The notes: generated by a model not told the origin, from the sequence alone. A stretch of DNA of 64,000 bases from Cinnamomum chago (GCA_038049695.1 CP142456.1:65189922-65253921); one strand, 5' to 3'. Shown: positions 1-20,046, counted from the stretch's first letter. Made by a program: numbers and translations.

Positions 1-1092
1 TGCACTCGGGGCTGACTAACTCCATAATGTATGTTGGGAGTTGGAGCCAAACACTCAAAATGCTCATAAATCCACGCCTCTAACAACGTAAGATATCCAA
101 CAATTTGTTTAACTTCATAGTGGGTAGCCAATCCCAACTGTCTATACAAATATGCCAGAGCAGCAGCACCCCATGCATATGTACGAACACGCTCTAAATC
201 TGTCAACATGGTAAGATACATAATTGGCACACGAGTGCCACTCTTGTCTGTGAACAATGTGCAGCATAATAAATACAGAAGATAAGCTCTCACTGCACAA
301 TCGATCATGTCATCCCCATCATCATCAGTTATGTTTGAAAACCTCCCTCTTAGCCACTCCAATCTTACAGATTGACCCCGAACCTGCTGCAGCTCATCAT
401 TTGCTTCATTTGGGTCAACTCCCAAAGCGTCAACAAGGAGTGAATGAGCATCTTGATATGATATTCTACCACTATACGCAACAGAACGACTAGTCACCGA
501 GATCCCAAGTATGGTGGCAACATCGTCTAGACTTATGGACATCTCGCCAAATGGCATGTGGAAAGTGTTTGTTTTAGGTTGCCACCTTTCCACAAAACAA
601 GAGATGAGGATCTTACTAGCAGAGCGGTAGGATGCAGTGATAAGTGGACTCAAATTAGATCTATCCACTAACTCTCTGAACCTGTGGCTTTCATTTAGTT
701 GCCAGTGTGGTATTTTCTATCCATGGCTTAAACACTTGGACGCAACCCGTTCCTGCATAACGTAAAAATAAAATAAAATTATTGAAGAATGTAACCAATA
801 CAATGTTCTTGATGTAAAATAAAATAAAAAAAATACATACATGTGAATGCCAAATGTATGCAGCGATGTGTGTGTTGAAACTGGGAAACAAAGAACGATC
901 TTCTGGCCCCGCAGTTATTTCTTGTTCAACCACGGGTTCTTCCTCAAATTGTTCAACAGGGGCTTCTTCTTCATTACCTTGTTCAAAATCATAACTCGGT
1001 TCCTGTACTTCTTCTACAACCTCTTCAATTCTTTGACGATGCCTCCTGTTGGAAGCTGTTGGTCTTAATCTGGAACTGCTTGGCCTATCCAT
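1..1092 (-). pseudogene. Plant mobile domain (MAIN-like) gene, 3' end off the window, in-frame stop
   Basis: Two exons read on the minus strand. Exon 1 is 841-1092 (84 codons from the ATG at 1092, rich in Glu, ending in AAYIWHSH). The intron is 753-840 (GTATGT...TATGCAG) and exon 2 runs from 752 off the left edge, joined in phase 0. Exon 2 shows the plant mobile domain (PMD, PF10536) signature: ASYRSASKILISCFVERW, TNTFHMPFGEMSISLDDV, TYAWGAAALAYLYRQLG and LEAWIYEHF. This family includes Arabidopsis MAIN/MAIL proteins (genome stability and silencing) and domains carried by MULE and gypsy transposons. The reading frame is open except for a TAG at 719-717, just before KIPHWQLNE, a place where relatives have an ordinary residue. 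Without readthrough the product would lack the whole PMD. It may be a decayed host gene or a transposon-borne PMD; the 3' part is not visible. Confidence 0.82.
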
Positions 1093-1152
1093 TTCTGAAA
1101 CATTGGAAGAAGAGTTTTTTTTTTCAAAAATAGACCTTAAGTGGACTAGTTA

Positions 1153-1376
1153 CTGTTCGGTACTATGTATTCGAACGTCTCTAGAATGCGCGGATTTTAA
1201 TATCCGATCTTTACTTGTATTGTTCGGAAATTAATATTGATCTTTACTCTACTGTTCGAAAATTAATATTCGACCGTCAAGCAGATGATCGAACATTAGT
1301 TTCCAAACATCCAGTGGCTTCTCGAACATTAGTTTCCGAACAATAGTACAATGTTCGAACTATCAGTACCGAACAG
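1153..1376. repeat. Small foldback (MITE-like) with TTCGAAC words
   Basis: The left end CTGTTCGGTACT (1153-1164) is matched exactly in inverse at 1365-1376. Inside it TTCGAAC recurs facing its inverse copy. Between the ends, variants of GTTCGRAAATTAATATT and TCGAACATTAGTTTCC alternate. The 224 bp unit is AT-rich and non-coding. I see no clear target-site duplication, so the class is unknown. Confidence 0.5.
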
Positions 1377-1624
1377 ATCACAGTGCAGGAAAGGAAAAAA
1401 AATAGAAAAAATCACACCAGTACAACTACGCAGTAAATAGATTCATTATGTGATAACTATCAAAGCATTGGAATCCTTTGAACATATTTTTATGCAAAAT
1501 AGTTGCTACATTGATGTATCTGTAAAAAAAAAAAAAAAAATACAATGAGAATGGTGAAGAAGGAAGGTGACTTACCAAATATTTAAAAATGGACGTTTCA
1601 CTACACCAAAGGAGGTCAGATTTC

Positions 1625-1682
1625 ACTTGGTTTCGTCAAGGAGTGAATGGAAGAGAACTTGGTTTCGTCAAGGAGTGAATGG
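1625..1682. repeat. 32 bp direct duplication
   Basis: The word ACTTGGTTTCGTCAAGGAG and the following GTGAATGG occur at 1625 and again at 1657, separated by AAGAGA. This is an exact tandem duplication of period 32 in non-coding DNA. Confidence 0.85.
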
Positions 1683-2041
1683 CCTCTTGCAGCACCCCGT
1701 TTCCTATGACGAAAATGAATCCTCTACAAAAGAGAGATGAACAGATGTGTGGGGAGAGCAGAGATGAACGAGTGCGGGTAGGGAGGGATAGTTTGGGTAT
1801 ATTAATGAGTGCAGAGAGTAAAATTTATAAAAAAAACCAACTTTTATACATAGGTGTGAAGAAAAATTCAATGTAAAAAACAAAAAATATAGTGCCAATA
1901 GAACTCCCCATAGGTTATATACCAAGCCCGGCACTCAAAATCAGAGGCAACGCAGGATTTCCAAGGAAATAAAAACCCTCATAAGGGGCTCTCAAGGGAG
2001 GGAGGTCCCCCTTTTCAAAATGCTAGATTTTCAGGTACACT

Positions 2042-2244
2042 TAGAGCACGTTTGTTGGGCTGCTTTCCCGAAAAGATGTAAAAAGTGAAAAAAAACCACT
2101 TTTGATAGCATGGAAAGTCCCACATTTATGTGGTTACTTTTTTGTTTCAAGAAAAAGCAAAATGATCAACCCTTTCTGAGGGAGGGCGCTGGACTTGATT
2201 TTTGGTGGGACCAATTTTCCATAGGATTACACAAACGTACTCTA
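2042..2244. mobile_element. hAT-like MITE candidate
   Basis: The left end TAGAGCACGTTTGT is repeated in inverse at the right end as TAGAGTACGTTTGTG. The interior is non-coding. Ends reading GYACGTTTGT are shared with the MITEs at 4728-5225, 7400-7620 and 17708-17895. No target duplication is clear. Confidence 0.45.
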
Positions 2245-2842
2245 GTTTTCTAACTTCCAGTATCACTGTTACAATTTACAAAATCCACAATGCCATAACT
2301 TGGTTTTTCCTCGCGGCGGAGGGAATGGGGTCTCTCTCTCCTTTCCTTTCATACAAGAGGGTAAAATTTAGGGTACATATATTTTTACTTTTGACCCTCC
2401 TCATTTTTTTTTTAATTTTTATTCATAAAAGAGAGACAGTTTTTTTTTTTTTTTTTACACACCAGTAAGTCTTTCATTTTCCAAAAAGATAACAATCCAG
2501 TAAAACTAATCTCAAAGAGGCCTAACCCTAACAAAAGACATTATCCACAAATAGATCAATTCCAAACCCACATCCAAACAAAGTTAACAACCCACATCCA
2601 TGGTAAAAAAAAAAAAAGATTAACTCTCCAAAAATGCAATCTCCCATGATCTCAACAATCATGGAAACTTTTATAATTTTTTTCTTTCAAAAGGATATAA
2701 CAAACTCAACGTATCTCACTTAATTATCTCCCAAAATTCTCTTGATTCGTCCCTCATCAAATGCGAACCAAGAGAAAGGAACTCCACCGTGGAGCCCCAA
2801 CTAATGAAAACTAAGTTGAAAACTTGAATTGTTCTAAACAAA

Positions 2843-2954
2843 CACCCTCTAGTGGGGGCTTTCCAAGTTTTATGAGCTAGTCTCACCTTAAGATTAGGCA
2901 CCCTCTAATGGGGGCTTTTCAAGTTTTATCAGCCAGTCCCACTTTAAGATTAAG
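2843..2954. repeat. 56 bp tandem duplication
   Basis: CACCCTCTARTGGGGGCTTT and the following ~36 bp are present twice (starts 2843 and 2899) with about six substitutions. The region is non-coding. Confidence 0.8.
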
Positions 2955-3346
2955 CATATAACTATTAACATGATTAATATATAAAATTAATAATATTAAC
3001 CATGTCAATCATTCAATTGATCGTATGCGCAGTTTTATGATAGGAACAACTCCAATGGAGTAAATTTTGGGGATATCCGACTCCTAGACCAAATTTCCTG
3101 ATGCTCTTGAGTGGGACCATTAAGAAAAATAAAAATAAAAATAAAAACATTCCACAATTAAGAAAGATCAAAATCCCATCTCAAAGAAAATCTCGGCTCC
3201 GTCACTAGATTTTTCACCAATAAGTTCTACTTTTCCTGAGAAAAATGACAAGTTTGGTGTTTTTCTTTTCACGGGAAAAAGAAGATAATAGACAAAATTT
3301 GATACATACAGAAAGTTATAAAAAAAAGAAGAGAAAAAACATGGCT

Positions 3347-3937
3347 TCATCTGACCGTCGATGCAACGGCCTGTGCCCAAGACCTCAAACGATCTTTCAT
3401 GTCTTCTCCATTACAAACCACAGGAACTCTCCAATTTATCAATGGATTCTCTTCCCTTTCATCAACAGTCCATGCCTCTGACAAATACGGCCTACAAACA
3501 GCAGATTCTTCAGCTGCTTCTTCTTCCCCTCCCTTCTTCAATCTCTGCAACCCAGGAACAATTGAAACAAGCCTCGAATCCACTTCTCCATCCAAAAACC
3601 AAAAACCCAGATCGAAGATCCCCTTCAGTTCCTCTAGTTCAAGATCAGATAGGCTCTTGCTGCCCCTTTTCTTCCTCTTTGCCAATACTTCTTCTCTAAT
3701 GAATTTGGGTGTTGGAAGGACTGAGTCTGGGGAACGAGGGGAGGATTTGGAGCTCAATTCATCGCTAAGAGGCCGATGCAGGGATTCCAATTGAAAAGTG
3801 TTGGGTTTTTCAATCTGGGCTTCGTCTTGGAATGGAGTTCGGTTGGTTGGAGGACGAAAAGGAGGTGGATTTGGGAAGATCTTGTGGTAGAACCAGAAGA
3901 CTTCAAAGAAGCTTAGCACTCGCTCTTCTTCGTCCAT
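3347..3937 (-). CDS. DUF1685 family protein, 196 aa
   Basis: Single exon from the ATG at 3937 to the stop at 3347. The protein carries the conserved blocks of plant DUF1685 (PF07939): an N-terminal VLSFFEVFWFYHKIF, a central KSLSDLELEELKGIFDLGF followed by LVSIVPGLQRL, then RPYLSEAW, and a C-terminal MKDRLRSWAQAVASTVR. It has no signal peptide or membrane segment, is rich in Ser/Pro/charged residues between the blocks, and has a basic KRKKRGSK stretch before the core. The length is normal for the family, whose biochemical role is unknown to me. The start is supported because the family motif begins a few residues after this Met and a TATA-like box lies about 80 bp upstream. Plus-strand ORFs over the same bases are antisense shadows. 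The gene looks intact. Confidence 0.88.
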   Translation of the reverse strand: MDEEERVLSFFEVFWFYHKIFPNPPPFRPPTNRTPFQDEAQIEKPNTFQLESLHRPLSDELSSKSSPRSPDSVLPTPKFIREEVLAKRKKRGSKSLSDLELEELKGIFDLGFWFLDGEVDSRLVSIVPGLQRLKKGGEEEAAEESAVCRPYLSEAWTVDEREENPLINWRVPVVCNGEDMKDRLRSWAQAVASTVR

Positions 3938-4027
3938 AGAGAGTAGATGGGAGAGAGACGTAGAGCTGTTGGATGTTGCAATTTGCTCCTTGTGACACTC
4001 AAAAAAGGGTGGTTTAATATAAGCCGC
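3938..4027 (-). promoter_or_regulatory. Putative core promoter and leader of the DUF1685 gene
   Basis: Reading the minus strand, a TATA-like CTTATATTAAA lies at about 4013-4023. It is followed by a short leader containing CTACGTCTCTCTCCC before the ATG at 3937. The spacing would give a 5' leader of roughly 45-50 bases. This is inference from position and composition only. Confidence 0.4.
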
Positions 4028-4727
4028 GTTTCTTGGGCATTGCCCTGGATTTCCTGGGGATATTTACGATACCCTTCCATGCGTTTCACGTGATAAATGA
4101 TACCAGCGTGGAGGTACACATTCACCTGTAGACCTGCACACACCGAGCCATCCATGACACATGACCGCGTGAAATTGTACATGTAAATATTTCCTAGCAA
4201 ACTTACTAACTTTGACATCATCACAAGTCTTACTCCCATATGCAAAAGCTGGGAGATGTCATACGTGAAATATATAGTTACGAATCCGGATTCCGAGTGA
4301 CCTTACTTAGGACGACCGCGAGTGAACTACTTAGGGTTCGCCACATCACTGCGTATAGCCCTGTTTAGATGTATGGTAAGCTGCTCGCGGTGATGTGGCA
4401 GACCATGAGTGGTGCACTCTCAATCACCGTAGGTTTTCCATCCCTAGATCCAAACTCACATGGTTATATATTCTTTGCATGATCAGCTTAATGATGGGAG
4501 TGAAGATTTAGCTAGTTCATGTTTGGAAAGGGAAATTTCGATCTAGGAAGTACGTTGCGCAGACGCTTAGTGATGACACGTGAAGAATATGTAAATTTGA
4601 GGATTCCGCAGTATCCTCTAGAATAAGGACTCCTCACTGCGAATTTTGTAGTTCGGGATGTCACATTGATATTATTGTTAATCAATGAGTATAAAATAAG
4701 AAAATTTGGTATTGATGCATAACTCTT
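4028..4727. other. Intergenic DNA, nothing recognised
   Basis: I see no gene or RNA here. There is a weak inverted similarity around 4305-4440 (GCGAGTGAACTACTTAGG-type words), but it is too imperfect to call. Confidence 0.4.
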
Positions 4728-5225
4728 TAAGGGCACGTTTGTGTACACATCCTTTCCGCGGAAAGGAAAAATGCTATGTCAGCAAATTTCATAGAAATAA
4801 AGACCTTGAAAAAATATTTCCGTAAAATTTAGAAATTCATATTTGGTGCCAAAAAAAAGAAAAAAACTCCTCATTGAATTAGTGCAATATTGTTTGGTGC
4901 AACTGTGGATTCCTTATAGAAAATCAAATTTTTTTATTTGGTGAAATAATTTTTTGAAGAAAAATAATATAACATATATATTATGTATTTGACATCAAAT
5001 AAAAATGAAAGAGTTGTAGGGTTTTGAGTTGAAATGGACAAGAGTGAGGAAAAGAGGATAAAGTTTTCTGATGAAATTCATTTCCATACGTCTATAGGAA
5101 ACTCATTTTCACAATTATAAAGGAAAATGCTGATGAGACAAGAAAGCGTTTCCGCAGAATTATACTGCACAAAATGTCAGAAAAATGAATTTTTCACGAA
5201 AAAGTGTTACACAAACATACTCTAA
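4728..5225. mobile_element. hAT-like MITE candidate, ~0.5 kb
   Basis: The left end TAAGGGCACGTTTGTGTACA is mirrored at the right end (inverse reads TTAGAGTATGTTTGTGTAAC). Just inside the left end is the palindrome CCTTTCCGCGGAAAGG. The right half contains related CCGCAGAA and GGAAA words. The interior is AT-rich and non-coding. No clear 8 bp duplication is visible. Confidence 0.5.
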
Positions 5226-5601
5226 AAATAAGGGGCTTCATATCCCTATTGGGAGTGGTCGAACGTGAGAATCCTTACATTTGAGGATTTTCACTTGCCT
5301 AAATTCTGTTGAACTTATAATTGGGAAATATAGGTTTATGCAAGATATTAACAACATCTGTCGGCATAGGAGTACTACTGAAAGCATATTTGTCATGTGG
5401 GTGCACTTGCCATTGCCCTTTCATACTCGTCAGTGGTCGGTGTATTACCGAGTAGATTTTGTCGTGCCTTTCACGCGGAGCGCGTGAGAAGTAAAATATT
5501 TCCCATTCACCCCATTCTTTTCATCAAATTCCCCAACAGAGCCACTGCACCTACCTCGGCTTAAAAGGAAAATCAGCATGCAACAGTGTTTATAATTTTG
5601 T

Positions 5602-7177
5602 GAGGATTTTACTGGAAAAATTATGAAATATAGTTATTTATCTTGAAAGGTCATTGCAAATTTTGTAGCACTAATGAGGTACTCTCGTCAATTTTTTATA
5701 TTTTTTTATACTTTTTTTTAACGACGATAGCGTCACCATGGGCGACGCATGGATTGACATTCAGAAGCATATGCCAAAACGAAAGAGAGAGAGTTCTGTG
5801 AAAACCTCACATTCGATGCCTTGTCATCTTGGATTTCTATTCTTTAAATAGACATTACAATGCCTAAGATTAGGCTACAAATCAACGAATTAAAACCTAA
5901 TTAGATCAATTAGATCTCTAAGAATGGAAAGACAATGAATCTATCGTGCTGTATACAATCTATCTTGCTGTACACATTATGACTAGGTCTCCTATTTACA
6001 CTTGGGCTGGGCCTAATATCATACAAGTGGGTTGGGCCAAATACCATACAAGTTTACACTTTAACACCCCCCCCCCCCCCAAATTGATGCGGTGAATCAA
6101 CCAGCAATAATTTGCGAACCAGGAATTCATGCCGCGGTCGTGGAAGGCCCTTGGTGAAAATATCAACAAGTTGGAACTCAGTGGAAATATGGGGAAGAGT
6201 AATGATTTTGCGATCATACTCGTCCCGAACGAAGTGATCGTCCACTTCAATAGTGATATGGATAACGCTAGCGTCGTTCGTCACACCCACATTCTTTCTC
6301 TTCTTCCTCCTCTTCTCTTCCTCCCCACCTACACTCACCCTACACCCCCGCCACCACCTGCACACACCCACCCCTTGCACCACCCTCGCTGCTTCCCTTG
6401 CACACCCATTGCCTCCTCCTCTTCTTTATTTCTTTCCCCCTTCTCTTCTTTCCTTCTCTCCTTCTCCTCCTCTACACCCACGCCTGTGCACGTCCCTCCC
6501 ATGTCGTAACTGCATTAAGTACCCACCTCATCATTTATTCCTTGTCACTCAACCTCAATCTCCTCCTCTATCTACTTTGGACCAACCTGTTTTCACCCTA
6601 TTCCGTCTTTCCGTTCAAATGCTTTAACTTGACCCACCAAGCCACCACTATATGTACCCTCTCTAGCTCCTGACCTACAACATTCTACCCGCGCTCCCTC
6701 TCACGCTAAACAGCTTGCAGATTATCAATGCTCCACTGCAGCTGTGGGACGCAATTTCTTCCTTCGCCAATCCCCCCTTGGGTTGTAGCCCACGGGTATC
6801 CACTGTTACATTACCAATTTCTTTGGCTCTTGTAATCTCTTTCATAATCATTTTGCTTCCCGCTCAGCCATCTCTTTTTGTGACAGGCCAAAGATCCTAA
6901 ACGACAAGAAGCTATGGCTGCATAAATTAGGCCATGGGCAGACACCACCAACCAAACACCCCATTGGAAGGAAAAGAAAAAGAGGAGAAAAAAGAAGGTG
7001 GGTGTGACGAGCGATGCTAGCGTTGCCCATGCGACGGCCATGGTGACGCTATCGTCGCTCAAAAAAAGTATAAAAAAATATAAAAAATTAGCAAGAGGAC
7101 CCCATTAATGCTACAAAATTTGCGATGATCTTTCGGGATAAATGACTATATTTCAGGATTTTTCCAGTAAAATCCTC
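5602..7177. mobile_element. Non-autonomous Mutator-like element with ~210 bp terminal inverted repeats
   Basis: The left arm starts GAGGATTTTACTGGAAAAAT at 5602 and runs to about 5754, then resumes at 6264-6320. The right arm is its inverse at about 6970-7177 (inverse starts GAGGATTTTACTGGAAAAAT). The two arms agree closely for about 210 bp and include GACGATAGCGTCACCATGG. Flanks are TAATTTTGT (5593-5601) and TAATTTTTT (7178-7186): a 9 bp duplication with one mismatch, as expected for Mutator elements. The interior 6321-6969 is C/T-rich and low-complexity, with no transposase; any host gene fragment in it is not recognisable. The left arm was later split by the copia insertion at 5755-6258. 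Confidence 0.8.
5755..6258 (-). mobile_element. 5'-truncated Ty1/copia insertion (end of pol, PPT, 3' LTR)
   Basis: On the minus strand the insert begins inside the RNase H end of a copia pol (IEVDDHFVRDE, LPHISTEFQLVDIFTKGLPR, KLLLVDSPHQF). It continues through a run of about 14 G (polypurine tract, complement at 6067-6080) and then an LTR of 312 bp (6066 down to 5755) that starts TGTTAAAGTG and ends GAATGTCA. The whole insert is flanked by TGGAT at 5750-5754 and 6259-6263. Removing the insert plus one TGGAT restores alignment of the Mutator left arm with its right arm without a gap. A copia insertion lacking everything upstream of the pol end but keeping a target duplication is unusual. Confidence 0.8.
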
Positions 7178-7390
7178 TAATTTTTTTTCTTCCCTTTACT
7201 TTTTTTATAAGGGTTCTTGATGACAAAACTTAAGAATATCCAATAATACAAGTCGCGGAAGAAAGATTGCTTTGACAAGGCCAAGTGTAATATCTCTATA
7301 ATATCTCGACTATCATGCATCTACATCTAGCAAAGATCCAAACCGTTCAAGTTGTGACCCCATTCTGTTGCTCAAGGAAGCTAGAGCTCA
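7178..7390. other. Intergenic DNA, nothing recognised
   Basis: AT-rich sequence with no gene, RNA or clear repeat visible. Confidence 0.4.
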
Positions 7391-7399
7391 TCTCTTAAT

Positions 7400-7620
7400 A
7401 AGGGTGCATTTGTTTGGTGTTGTGGGGAAAACCAAATCTCTTAATAAGGGTGCATTTGTTTGGTGTTGTGGGGAAAACCAAGTCTGACCCCATCAAAAAT
7501 GGGTTTTTCATAAATTGTAGAAAAGTTCAGTCATTTTCCCACTTTCTCTCGATGAAAAGTGCCCGCAACAAATATAGAATTTTCATTTTTGTTGAAAAGT
7601 GACAACACAAACGTGCGCTA
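7400..7620. mobile_element. hAT-like MITE with a 46 bp internal duplication at its left end
   Basis: The left end AAGGGTGCATTTGTTTGGTG and the right end (inverse reads TAGCGCACGTTTGTGTTGTC) form imperfect terminal inverted repeats. The left end is present twice: TCTCTTAATAAGGGTGCATT starts at 7391 and again at 7437, an exact 46 bp tandem duplication. There is no coding capacity. Confidence 0.55.
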
Positions 7621-9851
7621 AAGAAAGCTAAATAACCATTGTATTAAAGAAAGAATATAATTAACACAGTAATTAATAATGATTAATTTAATTTTTGCAT
7701 ACAATTTTGCCCACATTTGGCCATACAAATTGTCCACTATATGTGCATTTTCCTCTCCTATATATAACCGTATGAGTTTTATCCATCCTCTCCATTTGGA
7801 GTTACACAATTTAGCCCTATTTTAATGGGCAATCTTATATTACTTGACCTAAAACTTGGGGTGTGTATTCAAACATGAAGGGAGAAATCAATCAACACTT
7901 GGGGCTTATGGACCCATATTATATGGTCCCAATTGTATATAAAAGCTGATTTTATTACAAATATGTAATTTAAACTCTCGTTTTCTAAAAATGTCTAAAT
8001 CAAATGATGACTAGTATAATATAATGAATCATGGACCATGTAAACACAGGCAGGTGCATCTCTTGAACGGTTTGAATCATGGCAAAGTGGACCGCACACA
8101 CACTATTTGAATCTTGACTTTGAAAAATTCGGATGAATGCAGACAGTTCAAAGGGAAGCTGGTGGCTAATGTAATGAATGAATAAGATGAAGCAGTGAGA
8201 TCAGCAATGCAGAAGAATTTGTAGTGAAAATTATCAGATTCAGAGATCCAAACCTTAGAAAAATTATTGGATTGAAAATCTAATAAAACGTGGGTGATCA
8301 GATTCGAAAGATGATCCAATTTCAGAAGATTGGATGAAAAAAAAAAAAAGACGGATACAAAGATCTTATCTTATTACAAATGATTAGATCCGTAGACACA
8401 TGTTTTGAACCTAAATAGCCTAACAGGTCCAAAGACAGATCATGTCCTGTGAACCAGAAACTGTAAACAAGTCAATGAAAGCATCAAGAAGGATGAGTTC
8501 AGATAAGTTTCAAAGAAGATAATTGAAATCACATTTTTTTGACCACTAGAAAGTGAAAACTGCTTGCTCAGAAAGTGTTGCGAAAGACTTATTAAAACAA
8601 TCCAAGCCCACTATTCATATGATATTGCCCGCTTTGGCCCATAAGATTTCAACCCAATAGTGTCACATGGTTTAAAAAAAAAAAGGCCTCATGTGGGGTT
8701 AAAGCCATGTCACACATATATGCCCAGAATCAGGACTTATGCTTCCGAGTTGGGACTTATGCACCACTATATACAGAGTCATTAAGAGTTTCCCCTGCCC
8801 TCTCTTTCTAATGCCCAACCTAACGCCCTTCTATGGGGGACACAGGCATGGCACTTACAGACTAAAAGCCTTTACTGGTATCATTAAAAGAATGAACTCA
8901 GATAATTCCAACCAAAAATGGCTCCTACTGCAATGTGAGCGGCAGACTGAGACTGATGATGGAGGAAATGTGTAGGAAATTGGAGATCCAGCTTGCTTCA
9001 ATCAATGACAGCAGATCACAGGGTGGACCATTTACTTTTTAGAAACAAATCATCAATGACTTGGTAGAGAGCTCATTTGGAAAACAAAATAAACCAAGGG
9101 AAAAAAAGTCAGAATGCAGATATAAATCCAATAAGAGAGTTAGAATACAAGTGCGTTCAATGTTGGAGATTATTGCCAATTCTCTGCAATAGTTACAGAG
9201 TTGGACTTGGTCAGGTTTGTCAGAATAACAGTTCAGTTTCTATAGATCAGTTGCTTATCCATTTGGCCTCTTATTTTCTTCTTAGGTTAACATCTGTAAG
9301 TAGGTGGGAGAGTCGTCAGGAAAACAGTAGTTGAGTCAGAAAGCCTTGTAGCAGTCCCTTGCGGAATTTCTGATTTTGTTTTTTATCATGTAAAACTATA
9401 AATTCAATCATGCAGCAGCAGCTGGTAGTGTCTTTCAGTCAATAGAATCAATTTACTCATTTTCTTTTTACAGCGGCTTTGCTACCCTATTTCTCTGTTC
9501 TACATTCTATGTGTACTTCGCCGCTCTGAGACGCTGATTATACAGAACCATAGTTTTAAATCAGCAACGAGTCCACATGCCACTAGAACCTTGTTTGGAA
9601 AACCAGAAATCCAATGAAGACTGAAAGTCAAAATACAAACAAGAAATCCGAGTGGAAATCAAAATACAAGTGTCATCTCTAGTTCTCTGTGTACCGAGCC
9701 TCTGCAAGGCCCTGAACATTCAGGAGGCCAGGATACTGAATCAACAAAAGCCCGTTTGGCAAACCAGAAGTCTTTGAAAACAAGCATGTTCTATGTGTAT
9801 TGCGCCACCCTACGACCTTGAATATAGAGCCTGGGGTCATCGTGCAAGTCT
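7621..9851. other. 2.2 kb of non-coding DNA
   Basis: No ORF here has a recognisable protein motif. The sequence is AT-rich with scattered poly-A runs. Two short words resembling MITE ends (GTTTGGAAAACCAGAAATCC near 9594 and GTTTGGCAAACCAGAAG near 9755) may be scars of small elements. Nothing else is identified. Confidence 0.45.
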
Positions 9852-10010
9852 TAGGGTTTGTTTGGAATACCGGATCCGCGCTTATGGAAGAAAATAGTTC
9901 AAAAGGGGAGGAAACCCTCCCCCTTTCTTTGCTGCACCAAACGACCGAGCAGGGCGCCGGAATCTCCTCCCCCTTTCCGTTGAAAACTGAGCTGCACAAA
10001 CAGCCCCTTA
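9852..10010. mobile_element. Small hAT-like MITE
   Basis: The left end TAGGGTTTGTTTGGAATACC and the right end (inverse reads TAAGGGGCTGTTTGTGCAGC) are imperfect terminal inverted repeats around 159 bp of non-coding DNA. The interior also folds: GGAGGAAACCCTCCCCC is answered by AATCTCCTCCCCC. Confidence 0.45.
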
Positions 10011-11098
10011 GTGCCTGTTGGGAGGAGCGGTGACCCTTTATTCAAGTGGGCAGTGTCCCTACAAATGAATAGATCTAGTGGACAGTGGCAGGACAATTCC
10101 CACTTTTGTTTAATAAACCAGACTTAAGGGAAAATAAGTTTCTGAACAAAAAGATAGATTTTTGCAAAAGTAGAGAGCATAATTTTCCTCCAAATTCTTC
10201 ACATTATAATTTAAATGTCTTGAAATGATTTTCCATCAATCAAAACCACAAACTGGATTTTAGAAATTTTTTAAATGGCAGCAGGCAGTTGAAGTTAGAG
10301 CAAAAGATCCACTGCTGATGCAAGAGAATATGATGTGCGACATTGCTTCAGAAGCAGGCTTCAGCTGGGCTGAAAAATGGGTGGGAGCTTTTAGATAAAA
10401 TCACCCCTCGATGGGTAGACTACGGAACACCCCTTGATCACAACTCAATCAGTGGACTCCCTACTTGATTGGTGGCTAAGACTGTTTTTGGGCTCTTACA
10501 CCATATGAATTGGAGAGATTACACCATATTTATAACCACTGCCTAAAGCACATTTGACAAGAAACAGATATGTGACTAAAGATTTGAAGTAAAAGGCAGC
10601 ATACCAACCAGCATGAAATTTAAGACATTCAGGAAGTCGACATAATAAATTTGTTGATGTACATAAAATGGGAATTCATGATATGGGGTCAGTTTGGATC
10701 TTCATAAACCAAGTTCAGGTAAAAAGGTTTATGCATAATTGCATTTGGATAAGTCGATTACCTGTGACACTTGTTTTCTCCTTCATCATAATCAGTTATA
10801 AGTAAATAGAGTTGCAGGTAATTAGTACAGGTAAAACTGGGGGGCAACCAAGTACCAAGGATCGAAAATGGCAGAAGAAACAAGGGAATAAAAGCCTGCA
10901 ATGACTATCCGCTTCAAATGAAAGATCTTACAAATGTAAGAAATTATCTGAAGAATATCAAACACCCTGATCCTATGCAAACCTGTGTTGTTCCACCAAA
11001 CAGAACTAAAACTCTCACTCTCTAAATAAATAAATAAAAAGCAGAAAACCTGGTGTAAACAGATGTGCATGACATGTACTAAGTACCTTAAACCAACT
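10011..11098. other. Region downstream of the RABA1 gene
   Basis: No gene is recognised. It probably includes the RABA1 3' untranslated region next to 11098 (read leftward). I could not assign a poly(A) signal with confidence. Confidence 0.4.
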
Positions 11099-19780
<8,682 letters not shown>

Positions 19781-20046
19781 ATTGAAATGAGAAAAAAATA
19801 AAAATTCCAAATGTTACTTCAGCTAGTACACTCCCACTACCCAAATCTCTATCCAACAAAACCACTCTTGTTTGTTGCAATTGTTGATTGGAAAATGCTT
19901 TACCATTTGGGCTATGATTGAATTGGCCTTTTCATGTCTTTTTTTAATTAATAATGTGGGTATTGCCATGGTATTTTCACCCGACGGGACTATTCTCTCG
20001 AACACATGACCCGACAACACACTTGCACTAGGTAAGTCTGGGGCGG

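Larger units (their letters stand above)
1093..3346. other. Non-coding stretch with small repeats
   Basis: No convincing gene is visible. ORFs here are short, of odd composition and match nothing I know. The stretch holds a foldback at 1153-1376, a short duplication at 1625-1682, a MITE candidate at 2042-2244, homopolymer runs and a 56 bp tandem duplication at 2843-2954. Confidence 0.6.

Noticed and set aside
3361-3794. Plus-strand ORFs of 112 and 131 codons
   Set aside because: Antisense shadows of the DUF1685 gene, which has clear family motifs on the minus strand.
4300-4440. Foldback element
   Set aside because: The inverted words are too short and too mismatched to separate from chance.
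6129-6673. Plus-strand Pro/Ser/Leu-rich ORFs
   Set aside because: They arise from C/T-rich low-complexity DNA inside the Mutator-like element; no motif.
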